Shown here: positions 46,777 through 63,690 of the stretch, in pieces | How positions within the stretch are numbered: the first letter of the stretch is position 1 | How the letters are laid out: every line of letters starts with the position of its first letter | DNA from: Dryas octopetala | Taxonomy: Eukaryota > Streptophyta > Magnoliopsida > Rosales > Rosaceae | Direction of reading: 5' to 3' | DNA length: 64,000 nt | NCBI GenBank assembly: GCA_963921425.1 | Contig: OY992836.1 | Coordinates: 22,299,889-22,363,888 of the forward strand | Position numbers and translations under genes: made by a program | Notes under the pieces: model-generated | Told to the model about the DNA's origin: nothing | Seen by the model: the letters and a program-made list of their open reading frames with translations, nothing else | Databases searched by the model: none

Positions 46777-47149
46777 AGGTGAAAGGGGCTGGGTTTTGGG
46801 GGGTGGTGGCGGCAGGGGAAATCGAGAGAGATGAGAGAGGCGAGAGGAGGAGGTGAGTTGGGGAGAGAGAGAAAATGTGAGAGAGATAGTTTTGTGCAAA
46901 AAATAAAAATAAAAAAAATAATAAGTTAACTCAGGTTAATTTTTTAAATAGATGTCATGATTTGAAAAGCGAGGTGAGTATACACCCTAATTAAAGGGAA
47001 TGAGTAAAACTTCTCTCATAAAAGAGAAGGTGGATAGCATTCTCCAATATTTTTCCAAAAGTGAGCAACTAATTCTTATATACAACATTTACAAATTTAT
47101 TTATGAGGAGCTTCCATTAAGGGATTTTTAAATAAATTTATTACGGGAT

Positions 47150-47440
47150 TTTTTGTGGGTTTTATTCTAAATTATATTTCAATAATATAAAATTTTAACA
47201 TTTTAAGTCATTATTCAAAGATTATACATACAAAAATTAGATTTCGAAAACCATTTAATTGTTTGATTAAATTGTCATTATTTTTAAATATTTGTTGAAA
47301 GCAATATATTTGTTTAATTATTTCAACAAAATCAAACTTTTTAATGGTTTATGATTTGTTTAATTTTTTATAGAAATGATATTCGAATAGAAATTTAAAA
47401 TATCAACAATTCAGTTAGTTAAAATACAATATAAAATTAG
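47150..47440. mobile_element. Possible hairpin MITE, degenerate copy 6
   Basis: Inverted similarity is visible between gattatacatacaaaaattagat and a tttttatagaaatgatattc region, with the aaaccatttaattg and tttttaatggttta arms inside. The match to the family is weak and the ends are not clear. Confidence 0.35.
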
Positions 47441-48078
47441 TGGCAAAATATATATATAATTAAAAGGGTAAATAATCTTATTTTTAATAAAAAGTCAACG
47501 TGATTATAGGTAGAAAAGTGTGTTTGAAAGTACTTTGTACGGGTTAACATAAAAAAAGGTCTAGTTTGTACGAAACGGAATCCACTTTCTTTGTTGAGTC
47601 CATTAATTATAAGGTACTGACAACATTTTTTATTAACCAAACACACCCAATGCCTCATTCTTACTTTGCAGGTCACATCCTACAAAAACTCAACGGCATA
47701 TTCTTCTTTTGTGGGCCACATGCTTCAAATTCACTAGATCTTCATGCCACGTAATCACCAAAATAGACACAGAAAAAACCAAAATACCAACCATATCCTT
47801 ACAACTGCAACGGGTCAAAAAAATTAATAAAAAGCTAACAAATGGATAGTGTCTGATACTGATTTGTTGGTTAGAAAAGATATAACTTTTATATAAGGTT
47901 GTTGGCCAAGATATTTTAGAATAAAGGATTAGAAGCGTTCTTTTTTTTTTTTTCATTGAAATATGGTTTTTATTTATGAAAACCATAAAATGACAATGTA
48001 TGTTTACTATACCAAAGCACAAAATGACAATAATTCCTCAAAGATTTCAGTTTAGTAAGCAACCATATGAAAGTTTCT

Positions 48079-48330
48079 GCAGTTTCAGTTCACTTGCAGT
48101 TTCAGAAACTGCAGAAAGTTCACTTGTAATTCCAGAAACTGCAGTTTCAGTTCACTGTAAACTGCATAAACTGCAGTTTTTTATGCAGTTTCAGTTCACT
48201 TGCAGTTTCAGAAACTGCAGAAAGTTCACTTGTAATTCCAGAAACTGCAGTTTCAGTTCACTGTAAACTGCATAAACTATAGTTTTTTATGCAGTTTCAG
48301 AAACTGCAGAAAATGCAAAAAATTGCAGTT
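48079..48330. repeat. Tandem repeat with a 106-bp unit
   Basis: Units start at 48079, 48185 and 48291 with gcagtttcag; two are full and the third is partial. Each unit contains several copies of aactgcag or its complement, so the array is also rich in short palindromes (ctgcag). Confidence 0.9.
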
Positions 48331-50196
48331 TGACTTAAAATGGCATAAATGCATAAAGAGAGAAGATGAACGTGAAGAGAGAAGAAAGAGAAAGACAAAA
48401 AGGAAATAAAATGACAATTGACCAGATTTCAAGATAAGCCAACTAGCTGCAACTTACCTTGTTATTAAAAAAAACTAATTGGTGCACTAGAGAGTAAAAA
48501 CAATAAGTAAAAGGTACCTTAGAGTAATTAATTCTTCTTTGTTTATGACTTTACGTCCATATTCCCATTTGTTTATATTATCACTGAGGTGATAAATACA
48601 ATTTTAATCAACAACAAATGGGATGTTTACCATGCATGCTATATATGATGCAGAATGGAGTCTGTGTCAAAACTCAAAAGTGTACGTACTACTCTACTGG
48701 GGGGCTGGTGCATGTACGTACGAAATCAAATTATTGGTCCAAGTTGCAGTGCCTTCGTTTGTTAAAATGATTACCATATATATATGTCGGTTCACGAGAA
48801 TTAGTCTCAACTAGAATTAACAAAAAGATCAAATTAAAAGTCAGCCATATATAGCTTATTGTAGTAGTTATAAAGGAGGAGGAGATGGAAACAAAGTGTA
48901 AAAGTGTTTGAATATAAGCGCAAACATTGAATGAATATTAATTAGATTTAGATTGATTGACTTTAACTTATTGACTTGGGTATTTTCCTCTAAAAACAAA
49001 GTGGATGATGATCGAGCTAGGTTAGTTTTTTGGTTGAAAGTTGACAAATCCCGGCCGTACATCGGAAATAGTCTCCATGAATTACATGGGTCAGCGGCCA
49101 GCAATTCATCCGTATATTGCAACTTGCAAGTAACTAAATAAATAAAAGATTTCGACCAAAAAAATAAATAAATAAAAGATGATGATATGTACGTTTGCTT
49201 CGGTCAAACAAGATGATATGTACGTAACTGAGCACAAAATAGTACAAGATAAGTGTTATTGAATGCTTCAAGTCTTCCACACTCAAATAAATAAATATAC
49301 ATTATGAATAATTGACTTCAACTTAATACCTGTATATTTTGTTTTTTAACTTATAGTTGCATCTATATTATTAATTAAGTAAACTCCAACTAATTCTTAT
49401 TTAAATATGAACAAGAGGGCAGATAATCTACAATAATTTATCATACCAAATTTACTTACTATTTTTATTTAGCATTAAATATCAAAAGATACCATAATTG
49501 TTTTTTTTGTCTAAACAACTTGTTTAAATTTGAATTGGTTCTTCAGATGGAGTTTGGGGATGATTGATTGATTGGGAGTTAAGATCAAGCAGATTATTTG
49601 AAGTGTCACATAAATCAATGGAAAATTCTACAATGTAAGCATCACATAATTTACACATACTTTTTTTCTTCTTCTTTGTTATGAAATACTTCTCAACAAG
49701 CCCAAAGGGAGAACAACATGGGCCAGAGCAGAACGACCAAGGCCATAAGCCAAGAAAAAGCCCAAAGAAGAAAGCCCCAATCAAACATTCATACTAATGC
49801 GGAGAGCTCTTGAATTAAAATTTTACATATCATAAAAAATGCAACCTCAGCTTTACTTTCTCTTTGTAGCTCCAAGTCCTCCAACAATAAAAGAAAGAAA
49901 TTAAAAATAAGAGATATAAAGAGAAACATCCAATGTGATATAAACTTTCTTGCATAACATTACGTTGTAAAATTCACTAATGCAGACATCAGATAGTTTA
50001 TTTGCTGTTTTATGTACCTGGAGTAAGCACGAATTCCCCACAAGTAAAATCAGTCTGTTTAAAACCCCCACAAACCAACCTAAATTACATCATTGACCAA
50101 CACAAGACACTGAAAATTTAGTACCAGACAGCAAAACGGACATATAACACAGGCACAACAAGATATACAAGTAAAGGCCAACTCATTGCTAGGATT

Positions 50197-52979
<2,783 letters not shown>

Positions 52980-54104
52980 TGCTTTACCTCTTCTACTACT
53001 GGAGACTGGACCTTTGTCTATTCTCCTCTGCTAAAACAAATTTCAGTTACACACTACACACTCTACAGTCTACAGTCTACACAAATATGATTTTTCATTA
53101 GGAAAAAGATAAAAAAAAGTAAAAGTCTTTCTCTCTTTTTTATTTTCTTCTTTTCTTTTTTTCTTCAGTGATATCAGCACTTACGTTTGTTTTTCTTCAT
53201 CAGATCAGCGTTTAGGTTACACCTGTACGTTATGCACTGTTTACAATAATTCGGGAAGCAAGATAATTGGACGTGATTTTTGGGCATCAACTTGAAAACC
53301 ACTCTCTAGCCCACCTTCACATAGCTTCAACCAGCCCACCTGGCCCATATGCAATTTCCTTGTTACCGTTGGAAGAAATATCAATAACCTTCCACCTTCA
53401 ATGCCAGTGTCACGTGACCCTTAGTCCTTGTTGCATATTTGCATGTACAAAATTAGGGTCACGTTTATTAATATAGAATGAAAGAGAAAAAGAATCGGAG
53501 TGAGAAGGAATGGATGAGAGAAGGAATTGAAGTGGGAAGAAGTCATTCCCATTGTTTATTAAGCATTTTTAATAAAAATGAAAATGAAGTTGATTCTCAC
53601 TTTTGTGTTTACTAATGATTATGAATCGGAATAAATACTTGTTAATTACTAAAAAAGTTGAGTGTAGTTAAAAAAAAATCTTGTGATTTATTTGACGTTG
53701 GGCTTAACTACCTTAATGGATGCTCCCCCCGTCTATTGGACATGTCCTTAAACTTGAAGAGGGCTAGCATAGGTCCCGGAATGTAGTTTGATTTATTGGC
53801 AGGGTTAACCGATCATTTAGCCACCAGCTCAAATTTTATGTGGTGGCCCTGGTGGGATATCAAAGCCATTTACAGTCCTCCATGACAATGTCTTCAAACT
53901 GCATGTATGTAATGTACGTCTGTGACTGTGTGACTGTGTATTTATATATATATCCAGTTAAAATGAAACAAATAAGTATGTATCAACAACACCAATTGTG
54001 ATAACACAGATACTCATATTAACAATTTTTGTTATGATACTTTCATACCTACTACAAATCAACTTCTGAAACAGAATTCAACAATCATCATTTTTCTGTT
54101 TTGT
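52980..54104. other. Promoter of H and spacer
   Basis: Pyrimidine-rich leader-like text follows the H start. The stretch 53460-53660 is purine-rich and repetitive (aatggatgagagaaggaat). I see no gene and no clear TATA box. Confidence 0.45.
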
Positions 54105-55010
54105 GATTCTAAAGCTCAAGTTTCTCATCTCTACTATCGTTAGCTGCTTCTGGGCTGTATCAATAATCCAGAATCACGACCAAGGCCATATTTCTCCCCC
54201 GTAGTGTTTACCTTGTTTTGTATAGTTGAAGCATTGTTGGCCTCTGATATGGATATGGCTGCACAGCCTGCACACAGTCACATGCAACTTTAAGGAACTC
54301 AATGCATGATCTCATCATCAAATCCTTGCCCAATCAAATATTTATCACTGGCATCATTGAGAATAAAAGCTACTTGAAACTTGACTAATCCATTCAACCA
54401 AAGTCTTGTGCAGACTGTTACAAGAACTAGTGATAGGTTCCTTTGGGTACACATCCTTCTTCACAAAATCTGAGTCCCAGACCCCGCTATTAATTAACAA
54501 ACAACCCTGAATCTGTGTCATTTGGGTACACAAACATTACTCCTCCACGATTTTATATGATTGTGTCTCCAAAGTTTGATATATTGGGTTCAAATTAAAT
54601 AACGATAAAGTAAGATACAGTTTGAGCTTATATATGTTACGGTGGACTATTCGGAAGTTGCTCTTGTGGTGGAGCCATGCCAAGCCTCAGAGGCCATTCC
54701 AACATCTTAGTATCCCCATCACCCTCCTCTACAAGGTGTAACCAATAATAAAGGCTCCCATTTGACATGTATTTTTATACCAGAAGCTTCTCATTGTTTT
54801 CTATATATGCAGAATCCCAGCAGGGGAATTAAGTTTTGATGCCTCAATCTACTTAGAGCCAATAGCTCAGATATGAATTGTTTCTCAGATTGTTCAGAGT
54901 CGCATAACCGGCCTCTTAACCGCAAGAGACCAACCATTTGATAGTGTTGCCTTGTACATACTTCCCATCTTTCCCAATCCAATCACATTGTCCTCACTCC
55001 TCACTGAAAT
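54105..55010 (-). pseudogene. Pseudogene of a leucine-rich-repeat receptor kinase (kinase domain)
   Basis: Read on the minus strand, recognisable pieces of a receptor-kinase domain follow one another in the right order: [16 protein letters not shown] (near 54930), [20 protein letters not shown] (about 54800-54880), KYMSNGSLYYWLH (about 54740), LVEWISQVSS (about 54400), GQGFDDEIM (about 54320), FLKVACDCVQ (about 54280) and QRPTM (about 54230). They lie in different frames with stops between them, and the central kinase lobe with the catalytic loop is missing. The pieces resemble the BIR-type inactive LRR kinases. Nothing functional can be made from it. Confidence 0.75.
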
Positions 55011-55309
55011 TGTCAGTTGCTTTACTCAGTTCTGTAAAATTCATTTTGTTAACTGCATGTTCTTTCAAACCTATGGATCTGTTGACCAAGTTACAAGACT
55101 TTCATTAATAAGATACAAATTACTGGTCCAAACTTTAAACTGGAACATAGGATCAAGACTAATAATTGAATGAACATTCATATCACCAGAAAGATTGAAA
55201 TATTAATTCAGAAAATGAAATGAATATCTCTAAAGCAAAACTCAAGTCAGGGAAAGTAATCCAAAGGAAATTGACGTCTATGTATATGTGTTTGTAACTG
55301 CATGTGTAA

Positions 55310-55314
<5 letters not shown>

Positions 55315-55359
<45 letters not shown>
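55315..55359. repeat. GA microsatellite
   Basis: About 22 perfect ga repeats. Confidence 0.95.
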
Positions 55360-55361
<2 letters not shown>

Positions 55362-55791
55362 TGTTTCTGTGCCAAAGTTGGAAAACAGAACACAAGAACA
55401 CTTGTCAAACCAATACATTTAAGATTAATTTAGGCACCATATATAGCATATCGCTTACAACAGTAGTTGGTGATACAAAGTTACAAACACCTTACATATA
55501 TGATATATCCACCAAGGGGATTGGACAACTTAGCTATGCGCCTATGCAGCTTAATTGCTGATTGCAGGGCCAGGCTCTAAGGAAGCCCAATGGGCTGCCT
55601 ACGCCACAGGCTCAAGAATGCAATTACTTTCTTAATTGATTCATTCACCTACTAATACTACACTAAAAATCTTCCTACCTATAATTTAGTATAATTCGAT
55701 CTCTTGTCCCATTTACTAGGTAGCTTGAGGACAGAAGTTTATATTTCCTTCCTTGTATGCTTAATGGGATTGAGACCCCGTAGATCGGTAG

Positions 55792-58476
55792 CTACAAACA
55801 ACTTGAAGGCTGAACCATACCCGCGGCTGTTCCATCAGCATGGCTGCATGAAGCTTCAGCTACTTGGTTCTTGTAGCTTAGCTTCACATCCTGCAATTTG
55901 ATCCTGCTACATGGGTACTTGGAGCTACAATCGAATTTTACTGCAACTTCAGTTGCCGATGTTCCGTGGACATCTTGGTACGTCACATCACTAATTTTAA
56001 CTCCAGAAACCTGTTTAAAACAATTGACAAAGGAAAAAAGAAATACAGATCAGTAAGAATGCAACATTTTTATGTCACCAAGTATTGTAGCATGTTTGAC
56101 TTCAGCCTAAAACATGAATTGGGATTTTATGTTGAGAAGGATAATGGTTTTTTCTTGCTTAGCATGTGGTTCTTGGCATAGCCCATAAAGGTCATTTTTT
56201 TTTGTTTCCACTCTTGTATGTGGAAGCCCATGAATCTTTTGATAGGTTTCAAAATTGAACATTGTATATGCCAATATTTTTGTCAAAAAATTAGACTGCA
56301 CATTGTTGATATCTTAATTAATTACCTGACCAGGGCAACCTTTGTTGTTGGGACAGTAATTTTGATCAATAACGATGGGATTTTGGACATTGATCATTGT
56401 AGCATGTTGGAAAAGAATGTTTCTAGCAAACCCAGTGCTGGGCCTTCCCCACGACTTGATTCTGAGACCATTTTGAGTGCCAGTGAATGTAGCTGTTTTA
56501 ACTGTAACATTTTGCACACCAGCCTCCTGTGGGTCCTTGCCTAAACTCCCAATGCTGCACCACCAACCAATCAATGCTAAATTTAGAAGCACATCCAACG
56601 AAAATTAATGTACCCAAATATTCTATAAACGAATCTAAATAACTTGAATATTCATGTACTTAATTATGTACCTGATTCCATGGCCGGGTCCACATGCAAC
56701 GTTTTCAATCCACAAATTAGTGGTGCCAGGGCCAATTGAGACACAATCGTCACCGGTTGCAATCTTAGAGTTGAGGATGGTGACGCCGGTTGACATTTGG
56801 ACGTGGATGCCGTCGGTGTTGGGGCTATTGCCGGAGGCAGAAACCTTGACACCTTGCATTTTCACATTGTGGCAGCCGTTAAAGACTATGTGGTACATTT
56901 GGCTGTTTAGGGATACCAATCCGCTCACCACAATGTTGTTCGAGTTGGAAAAACCTAGTGTCTGCACGCACATATATACACAATAAATTAGACGTACACA
57001 ACATATTGTGGGATATGTATATATATCATGTGCAATATGTATTTAGTAAAGTTTGTGGAATAATTTGAACTTAAATATAATTAAATCCGGAATGGAAGCA
57101 ATTAATTAATTAGAAAAGGGTATGTATGTTGACCTTTAGAATTCTCAGTAGCTAATATTATATACAAGGCTATAAGCTAGCTACACATGTATTTGTGACA
57201 TTATTTATCAATTAATTAATAAATTAATGTTTCTTGTTCTGTGAGATAATTCAGTGATGATCAGAAGACATTGTGTCTGAGTGATGGAGGGGAAAGAATG
57301 CAAATGCACATGCGATTACTGTATAGTGTATATTAGTCCAGTCTCTAGAGGGTATATATATATATATATATATGCTTACATTAATTAATGCATGGTTTAT
57401 GGCTTTATATATGCAACTTCCCCGGAATTTTGGCTGGTCCTGAGATTACCATATCATGTGGTCCATCAGACCATCAGAATTAAGCAGTTGATCTAAATTA
57501 AGTCTAAACTCGATCACAAGCTAGCTATTGGCCTCCAAAAGTAGAATCAATATGGCTGAATGATCGATCTTGGTTGATCATTAAAGCCCTCACCCAATTC
57601 ATGTGACTAATCAATGCTCTGAAACTAATGAATCATCAGTTACATGTCCATATCCCATTTCCAAGAAAATAATTAAACCACCCATAATTAATTAATTAAT
57701 TAAATTGCTTCAGCTACTACGTACTTGCCAGAAAGTGAAGTAAAATGTGAGAGTAACCAATTAAAACTGACAAAAAATTAATATTGCCCTAATTAGCTAA
57801 TCTCTTCCTCATCGATCTCAACGTTCAGTAGCAACTTTTTACTTAATGCGCGCAAGGCATTGAATAAATTAATAGCGCATATATGTATAGACTAATAATT
57901 GATTATATGAATCGATTCATATCTTGTATATGAAACTATGGATCGAAGAAAGGGACTGATGGCGATCACCATAAAATAAGGCAAGGACAATTAATTAAGT
58001 TGGAGAGAGAGAAGAATTCATGTTACCGTAGCTCCGGTGGGGCAACTCTTGGCTGAGGCCTTGCAAGCCCAGAGGGCAGTACCTTGGCCGTCAAGAGTTC
58101 CGCCAGAAATGGTGACCCCATTGACATGCTGGAAGAAGAGCCAGTTACCGACATTTCCAATGACTCGGTAATCCGATGGGGCCACGAGGGTGCCGGCGAT
58201 GCGGAAGGTGGTGGCGGTGTTCTTGCATGGCCCACTGAACACCACATTGGCAAGCAAGAACCTTCCTGCGGGGACGTATATCACAGCGGGCCTCGCCGAG
58301 GCACACGCTTTGGTCCATGCCGAAAGAAATGCCTTGCTTGAGTCTGTCTTACCATCTGCTTTGGCTCCTAAACTCGTTACACTGTAAGTCACTGCAGTGC
58401 CCGTGGCTGACTCTAGCACCAACACAAACACAATTAGTGATAGAAAAAGAACGAGGCTAATTCTGGGATTTGCCAT
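55792..58476 (-). CDS. Polygalacturonase (glycoside hydrolase family 28)
   Basis: Exons are 58027-58476, 56672-56961, 56326-56554 and 55792-56010, coding for 395 residues. Residues 1-26 are a signal peptide ([14 protein letters not shown] core), so the enzyme is secreted to the cell wall. All four family-28 motifs are present: NTD (198-200), GDD (220-222), GHG (243-245) and RIK (278-280), with the catalytic aspartates and histidine. It cuts alpha-1,4 links of demethylated pectin. The short spacing, intron pattern and the [16 protein letters not shown] start resemble the pollen exopolygalacturonase clade, but exo or endo action cannot be proved here. The length is typical and there is no lesion. 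Confidence 0.94.
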
Positions 58477-58513
58477 TTAATTTGCTGAGGATATGATGAT
58501 AGAAAATGTGAGC

Positions 58514-58544
<31 letters not shown>

Positions 58545-58600
58545 AGTTGATGGAAGGAGTGGGGGATTTGGTTGTGGGGAAGTTGAAACGGTTTGAGGGG

Positions 58601-58610
58601 TATTTATAGG
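58601..58610 (-). promoter_or_regulatory. TATA box of the polygalacturonase gene
   Basis: The minus strand reads CCTATAAATA about 125 bases above the ATG. A GA/CT run at 58515-58540 lies in the expected leader. Confidence 0.65.
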
Positions 58611-61600
58611 TTTAAAAAGCAAGGAATTAAGGAAATGAATAGTTTATGTATATATGCGAATAGCTGCAGCCAAGCTATGGTAATATTGGCACAATGCAAT
58701 GGGCATAAATAAATAAAAAATGAAAAAGCAAGCGGCGCCGAAATCAGCTTACTTACGTACGTAGGCGGTAGCTCCATCGATCGCTGCATACTTGGAGACT
58801 TGGAGTTAGTTAGGGATATACTGCTTTTCGATCCTTAATTATTTTCTAAGTTTAACAAACAACGCTAGCTAGCTTTACCAAAATGACCTTAGCTACCTTC
58901 CTACTTAACTTACACTATTCTCAATTTCTAATTGTATCACACCTCCGTCCTCATTCTTTGCTTCTTATTTTGCGGTGCTAATTTATGCTAATTAATTAAT
59001 GAATTGCCCTTCTCTTGCTTGATCCGCAAGTTATTTCATGGCCAAATTCGATCAATTCACACCACCTTCCAATCTCTTTCATCTTTCTACTGCACCTACG
59101 TTGTAAAGCATATATGATTGCTTTCATATTACCAAATTAAACAAACCCTTCAACCATCATATATTCGTGGTGAGTTATTACCTTCAATCTTAATTATCCC
59201 TTGAAAGTTCAAAAGAAAAATAAAAAAATAAAAAGAGAGTTTATATATTTGTACAGTCTTCTTGCATTCTTAATTAATTATCAATTAATTCAGCAATTAA
59301 TAAGTAAGTAATTAATAATTGGTCAAAACGTTCATGAGATGGAGAACGCATGCATTGCATGTGTCATTTGTTTTTATGTTGGTGGTGTACGTTGAGAGTT
59401 ATGTTTTTATTATAATGATTATTACTGTCCATGAATTAAATTGTATGAGATCAGTTATAGATTCCCATAGGATTCCTAAAGTTAATTTGGATTGGAATTT
59501 GAAGCTAGTTATACGTATATATGTACAGTCCATGTTTTTTAATTATTAGGCTTTTGATCTATCTGTGTTTGTGAAGCTGGGTTTATTGTGATGGAGAACA
59601 TGAGATCGAAGTGGTCACAATATGCTTTAATTTCGTCGTCGTCCAATGTCCATGTCCAGTAGGATAATACCCAAAACAAATGATGGTGGGTGTTGGGGAA
59701 CCGCAGGATCTATCTATACCTTATCCATCTTTAGATAGACTTATACATATATGCAACAACGTACGGACCACTCACAACTGTTTATACATATACATGTATA
59801 CTCATGAGCATTCAGCTAGTAGTTCTCTAGTTCCCATTTCATGAAAATATAATACGGAAAATTTAATAAGTTAAGAATTATAGAAATATAAGCTTTGAGT
59901 AATTAATAATCAAGATCCCGTACGTCGAGTAGTTTTTGATATGAGCATATGAAATTATGAAAATATGGCTAAAAGGATTCTATGGGTATGATGAACATTT
60001 TTGGTTAATTCATGTTTATCACAAGTTTGAGTCGGCCGGTATGATGGAGCTTGGCCTGTCTTCTTTTTTGTTTTTGGGCATGCAGTAGGTAGCTGCCTAT
60101 AGCTGTCTTATCATACATCTGTTTTGGAAAAATGGTAAATATATAGTTTTGGTAAGTACGTGCGCGCAGTATTTAATCCAAATATTAATATTAGGGAAAT
60201 TAATTAATCAATAAGAATAGGAATAGCCGAATAGGACATCCTGATCCTGATGGGAAGTGGGGATAATTATGTAGTGTATTTGGAAAGGGTAATATCGTAA
60301 TTTGAAGAAAGGTGGAGCGCAACCATATATTGATTTCAGATAAACAGGAAGCTAGGTAGGGATCGAAGGGGAATTTAAGGCAAGTTAATTAGGGAGAACG
60401 TGGGGTATGACGTGACAAATGGAGTAGAAAACGGAGAAGTAAGCGGCGTAGTCATGCCCAAAACCCAGGCAACCCCTAAGTTCCCTAACCGGCCATATAT
60501 GCTCCTTTTTGTTGGTTTTTTTGCTGGAGATCGACGTTAATCGTTCGTTATGGAATGATCGAGTATATGGCAATTAGTACGCATGCATGGACCCCACTTC
60601 CACTCTTTCAGTCTTTCAGTCTTTCAGCTGAGCAATCGATGTTTATGTACGTTTGGTTTTCATTGGTTTCTCTCTCTAGTCTCTAGCTCTCGATCGATCT
60701 TAAAAAAAAAAAAGATTCTTCACTGCATGTCTAACCATATAAAGATAAAGACGCAGCTAAATAACTGCTTCTTACATATTATATGCACCTTTTTTCATGC
60801 TAATCATACCATCTCGGATATGCCCTAGTTCACATTATATGGTTCATTTCATGATATTAAGAAACACAGGCTAGCCCGCTGTTTAATATATATGAACATA
60901 CCACACGATACCACATCCACATATAAGATTTTTAGTTAAGGACCATGCTTGCACTCCATCCTCCAGTTAACCACCCACACGCATAACCATTCATTACTTT
61001 TTTATTTATATACGCAAATCTTGATATATCATTATTTGGCAATTATACATTCATAATATATGCATATATCCAGGAATTAATATGAATTGCACGCAATTAA
61101 AATTCCTGAATGAACAGAATTTAGCACAACTAATTCTCAAGACAAGTACGAAAATTTATGGGCATTTTGTCACCTACATGTCCGCATGACACATGTCGAT
61201 CCCTACTACATATATATAAGACATTATATGTTCCCTACATCAGAATTCCGGCTCAGCTAGCGAATGATCGGTCACTAGCTACCCATATATATTAACTCAT
61301 GACCATCTGTAACCAAATAATTAATTAATTATTTTAAACTTCTATATAAAGACTAAAGGCTGCCTTGCGTTTTTCTTTAATTTCCTTATGTTAATTTAAT
61401 TGTTAATTTGTGGAATATATATTACATATTTTAAATTGAATCCACACGATCGATCGACTACGATGCATGTGAAGCCTCCAGGACCCATTAAAGTAAATCA
61501 ACACCTCCAGATCGATATTATAAAAATATTTTTCTAGCTAGCAAGGATTTTTTATATTAGTCCTATATATAGCTAGCAAGAATATAAATTCCTGCAGGGA

Positions 61601-63690
61601 TTGATAATATATTTGCTTTCATCGAATGAACAATTGGATAATTAATTGCATAACTTTGTTTCCCGGTCTCGCTTGCTTCCATGGGATTAGGGCATGATAC
61701 GGGGCTTCTCAAGCTTATTCATTCCGGCCATGTGGCAGAATTTAATTTGTGGGTGAGCTTGATATAGAGTTACTCAATCACACTACGCCATGTGAGCCGA
61801 AGAAACATTCACAAAACCCATGTTATGACACTTATATATATATATATATATATATATCTTTTTTGGATATATTCTTTTAATATATTAAAGTCAAACAATT
61901 TGATTTATAAGTTACATATATTATGTTTTGACTAAGCTAGGCTTCTATATGTAAATATATATAGTTTACCATCAAAAAGTTTTAAGCTTATTTAAAAAAT
62001 TTCTTGATGAAAACTCCCTATATATCTATATCTATATATATAAAGCAAGCAGATCGATATTCCTAGGTGAAATTTTCAAAATACCAAAAAATGTCCATGC
62101 TTAATTAAATTGAAAAATTAAAAAGAAAGGAAAAATGAGAACATGCTTCTAAAAAAGAAGAACCATGAACTACATTTAAAATAAATAAATCATGTATTAA
62201 CAATTATTAATTATCTTCATATCCTTTTATTTTATTTGAATTATTCAATTTGCATGTAAAAATGCCAATTAGCACGCGTGTGAGCATGTACTAGTATTTT
62301 AATAAGCAGTAGGTAGTACATAATGCAAGTATTTGAAAAACATAACAACGCGTTGCGTGAGCAAAGGGTTTGTTTAAAAGCTAGCTACATTCATATATGA
62401 CCCTAGCTAGCTAGCTAGAATACGTTCATGCATTTGATTAACGTACTAATGTTGAAAAAGATTTTGGCTGTTCTTCTCAATTAATTTGTATGTGTTATAT
62501 ATCGATCGATCTGTACTAATTAGCTATATATATATAGGTCAAAGTAGGATAAATAGTGTAATGATCGATCATGGTGCACTACAAGTGCATGTTCAATTAA
62601 TGATTGATGCTTGTGTCAACCATGAAATCATTTGCTAGAAGTAAAACATTTATATAAGATGGGGAAAGGAAGGGGAATCAGAAGAAGAAGATGAAGAAGA
62701 TTAGGCTTGTCATGTGATCAGAGGGTACTATACAACTTGTTAATGTTGCCCACAAATTCCATGCCATGTGCAGATTCATTGAAAATGGTGTGAACAGTTG
62801 CCATAGTCGTTGATGAGAAATATACTGTTTGCTTTTTAATGATATGTACGGAGTACTAATTATGTTTCCCCATAATAATTAACGCTAATAGCTAGGTTAA
62901 TATTATAATTAATTAAGAAAAATAATTGTATATTTTCAGTTTTATTCTGAATTCAATGATTGCCCTTTATAATTAAATTAATGAGATTAGAAGGAATGGA
63001 TATTAATGTTTTATAGTATAGTGCATATATCGTTGGATCTGCATCTCTGGTTCTCCTTTAAAGTTGCCTGCTCACATGGTGGACGATCGATAATACATTT
63101 GGAATATTGAACAAAAATTCCTGGTTAATTAATTAAGAAATTGGGCAATTCGATAACAAATACATAGGACACATCGGCATGGTCTTTAATTTTCCCGGAA
63201 AGTTTCGTTGGGAGTCAAGTATTTTGAGCCCTCATATATGCACCATGTCGACTTCCACAGATAGATGGAAATATATATGTATGTATGCAATCAGCCATGT
63301 TTTTAGGATGCAGGTACAACTACATATATGCAGCGGCCAAATATAGTCATGAATGCAGGTTGCTTGTTTCAGGGATTCCCTGTTTCAGGCATTTTTTGTT
63401 TGTAGATCGAGCAATTAATTAAGTTTGACGCCATGTGATTAATGTTGACCTTTATTCACACCAACACCTGCATCAATATGCATGCAATAGGCATAAACAT
63501 ATGAATAAGTTATATAATAAAATCTTTTTTTTTTCCAGCTTTTTTTTTTTTTTTTTTGTTCCTGGCCAAAAAAAAAAACTTTTGTTTTTTGTTTTTTCAT
63601 TATGGCCGGATCGATATATAAATAGATTCGAGTAATATATAGAGATTAAGAGCCATCTTTTGAAACATGATCGATCTAATCAAATTGATT

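Larger units (their letters stand above)
44869..47017. mobile_element. Mutator-like element, outer (interrupted by another)
   Basis: Terminal inverted repeats of about 235 bp (44869-45105 and 46777-47017) begin gagagcagttttgctca and end tgagtaaaacttctctc. A perfect 9-bp target duplication, ataaaagag, stands at 44860-44868 and 47018-47026. Nine-base duplications with long inverted repeats are the Mutator pattern. No transposase is encoded. Without the inner element its own length is about 1.05 kb. Confidence 0.88.
47027..50196. other. Gene-free stretch before reductase H
   Basis: It contains a degenerate MITE and the 106-bp repeat. Otherwise it is AT-rich, with small open frames that lack domains or codon bias. 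Confidence 0.55.

Noticed and set aside
54952..55173. Plus-strand open frame beginning [10 protein letters not shown]
   Set aside because: It overlaps the kinase pseudogene on the other strand and shows no domain.
56654..56986. 110-residue plus-strand open frame
   Set aside because: It is the complement of exon 2 of the polygalacturonase gene.
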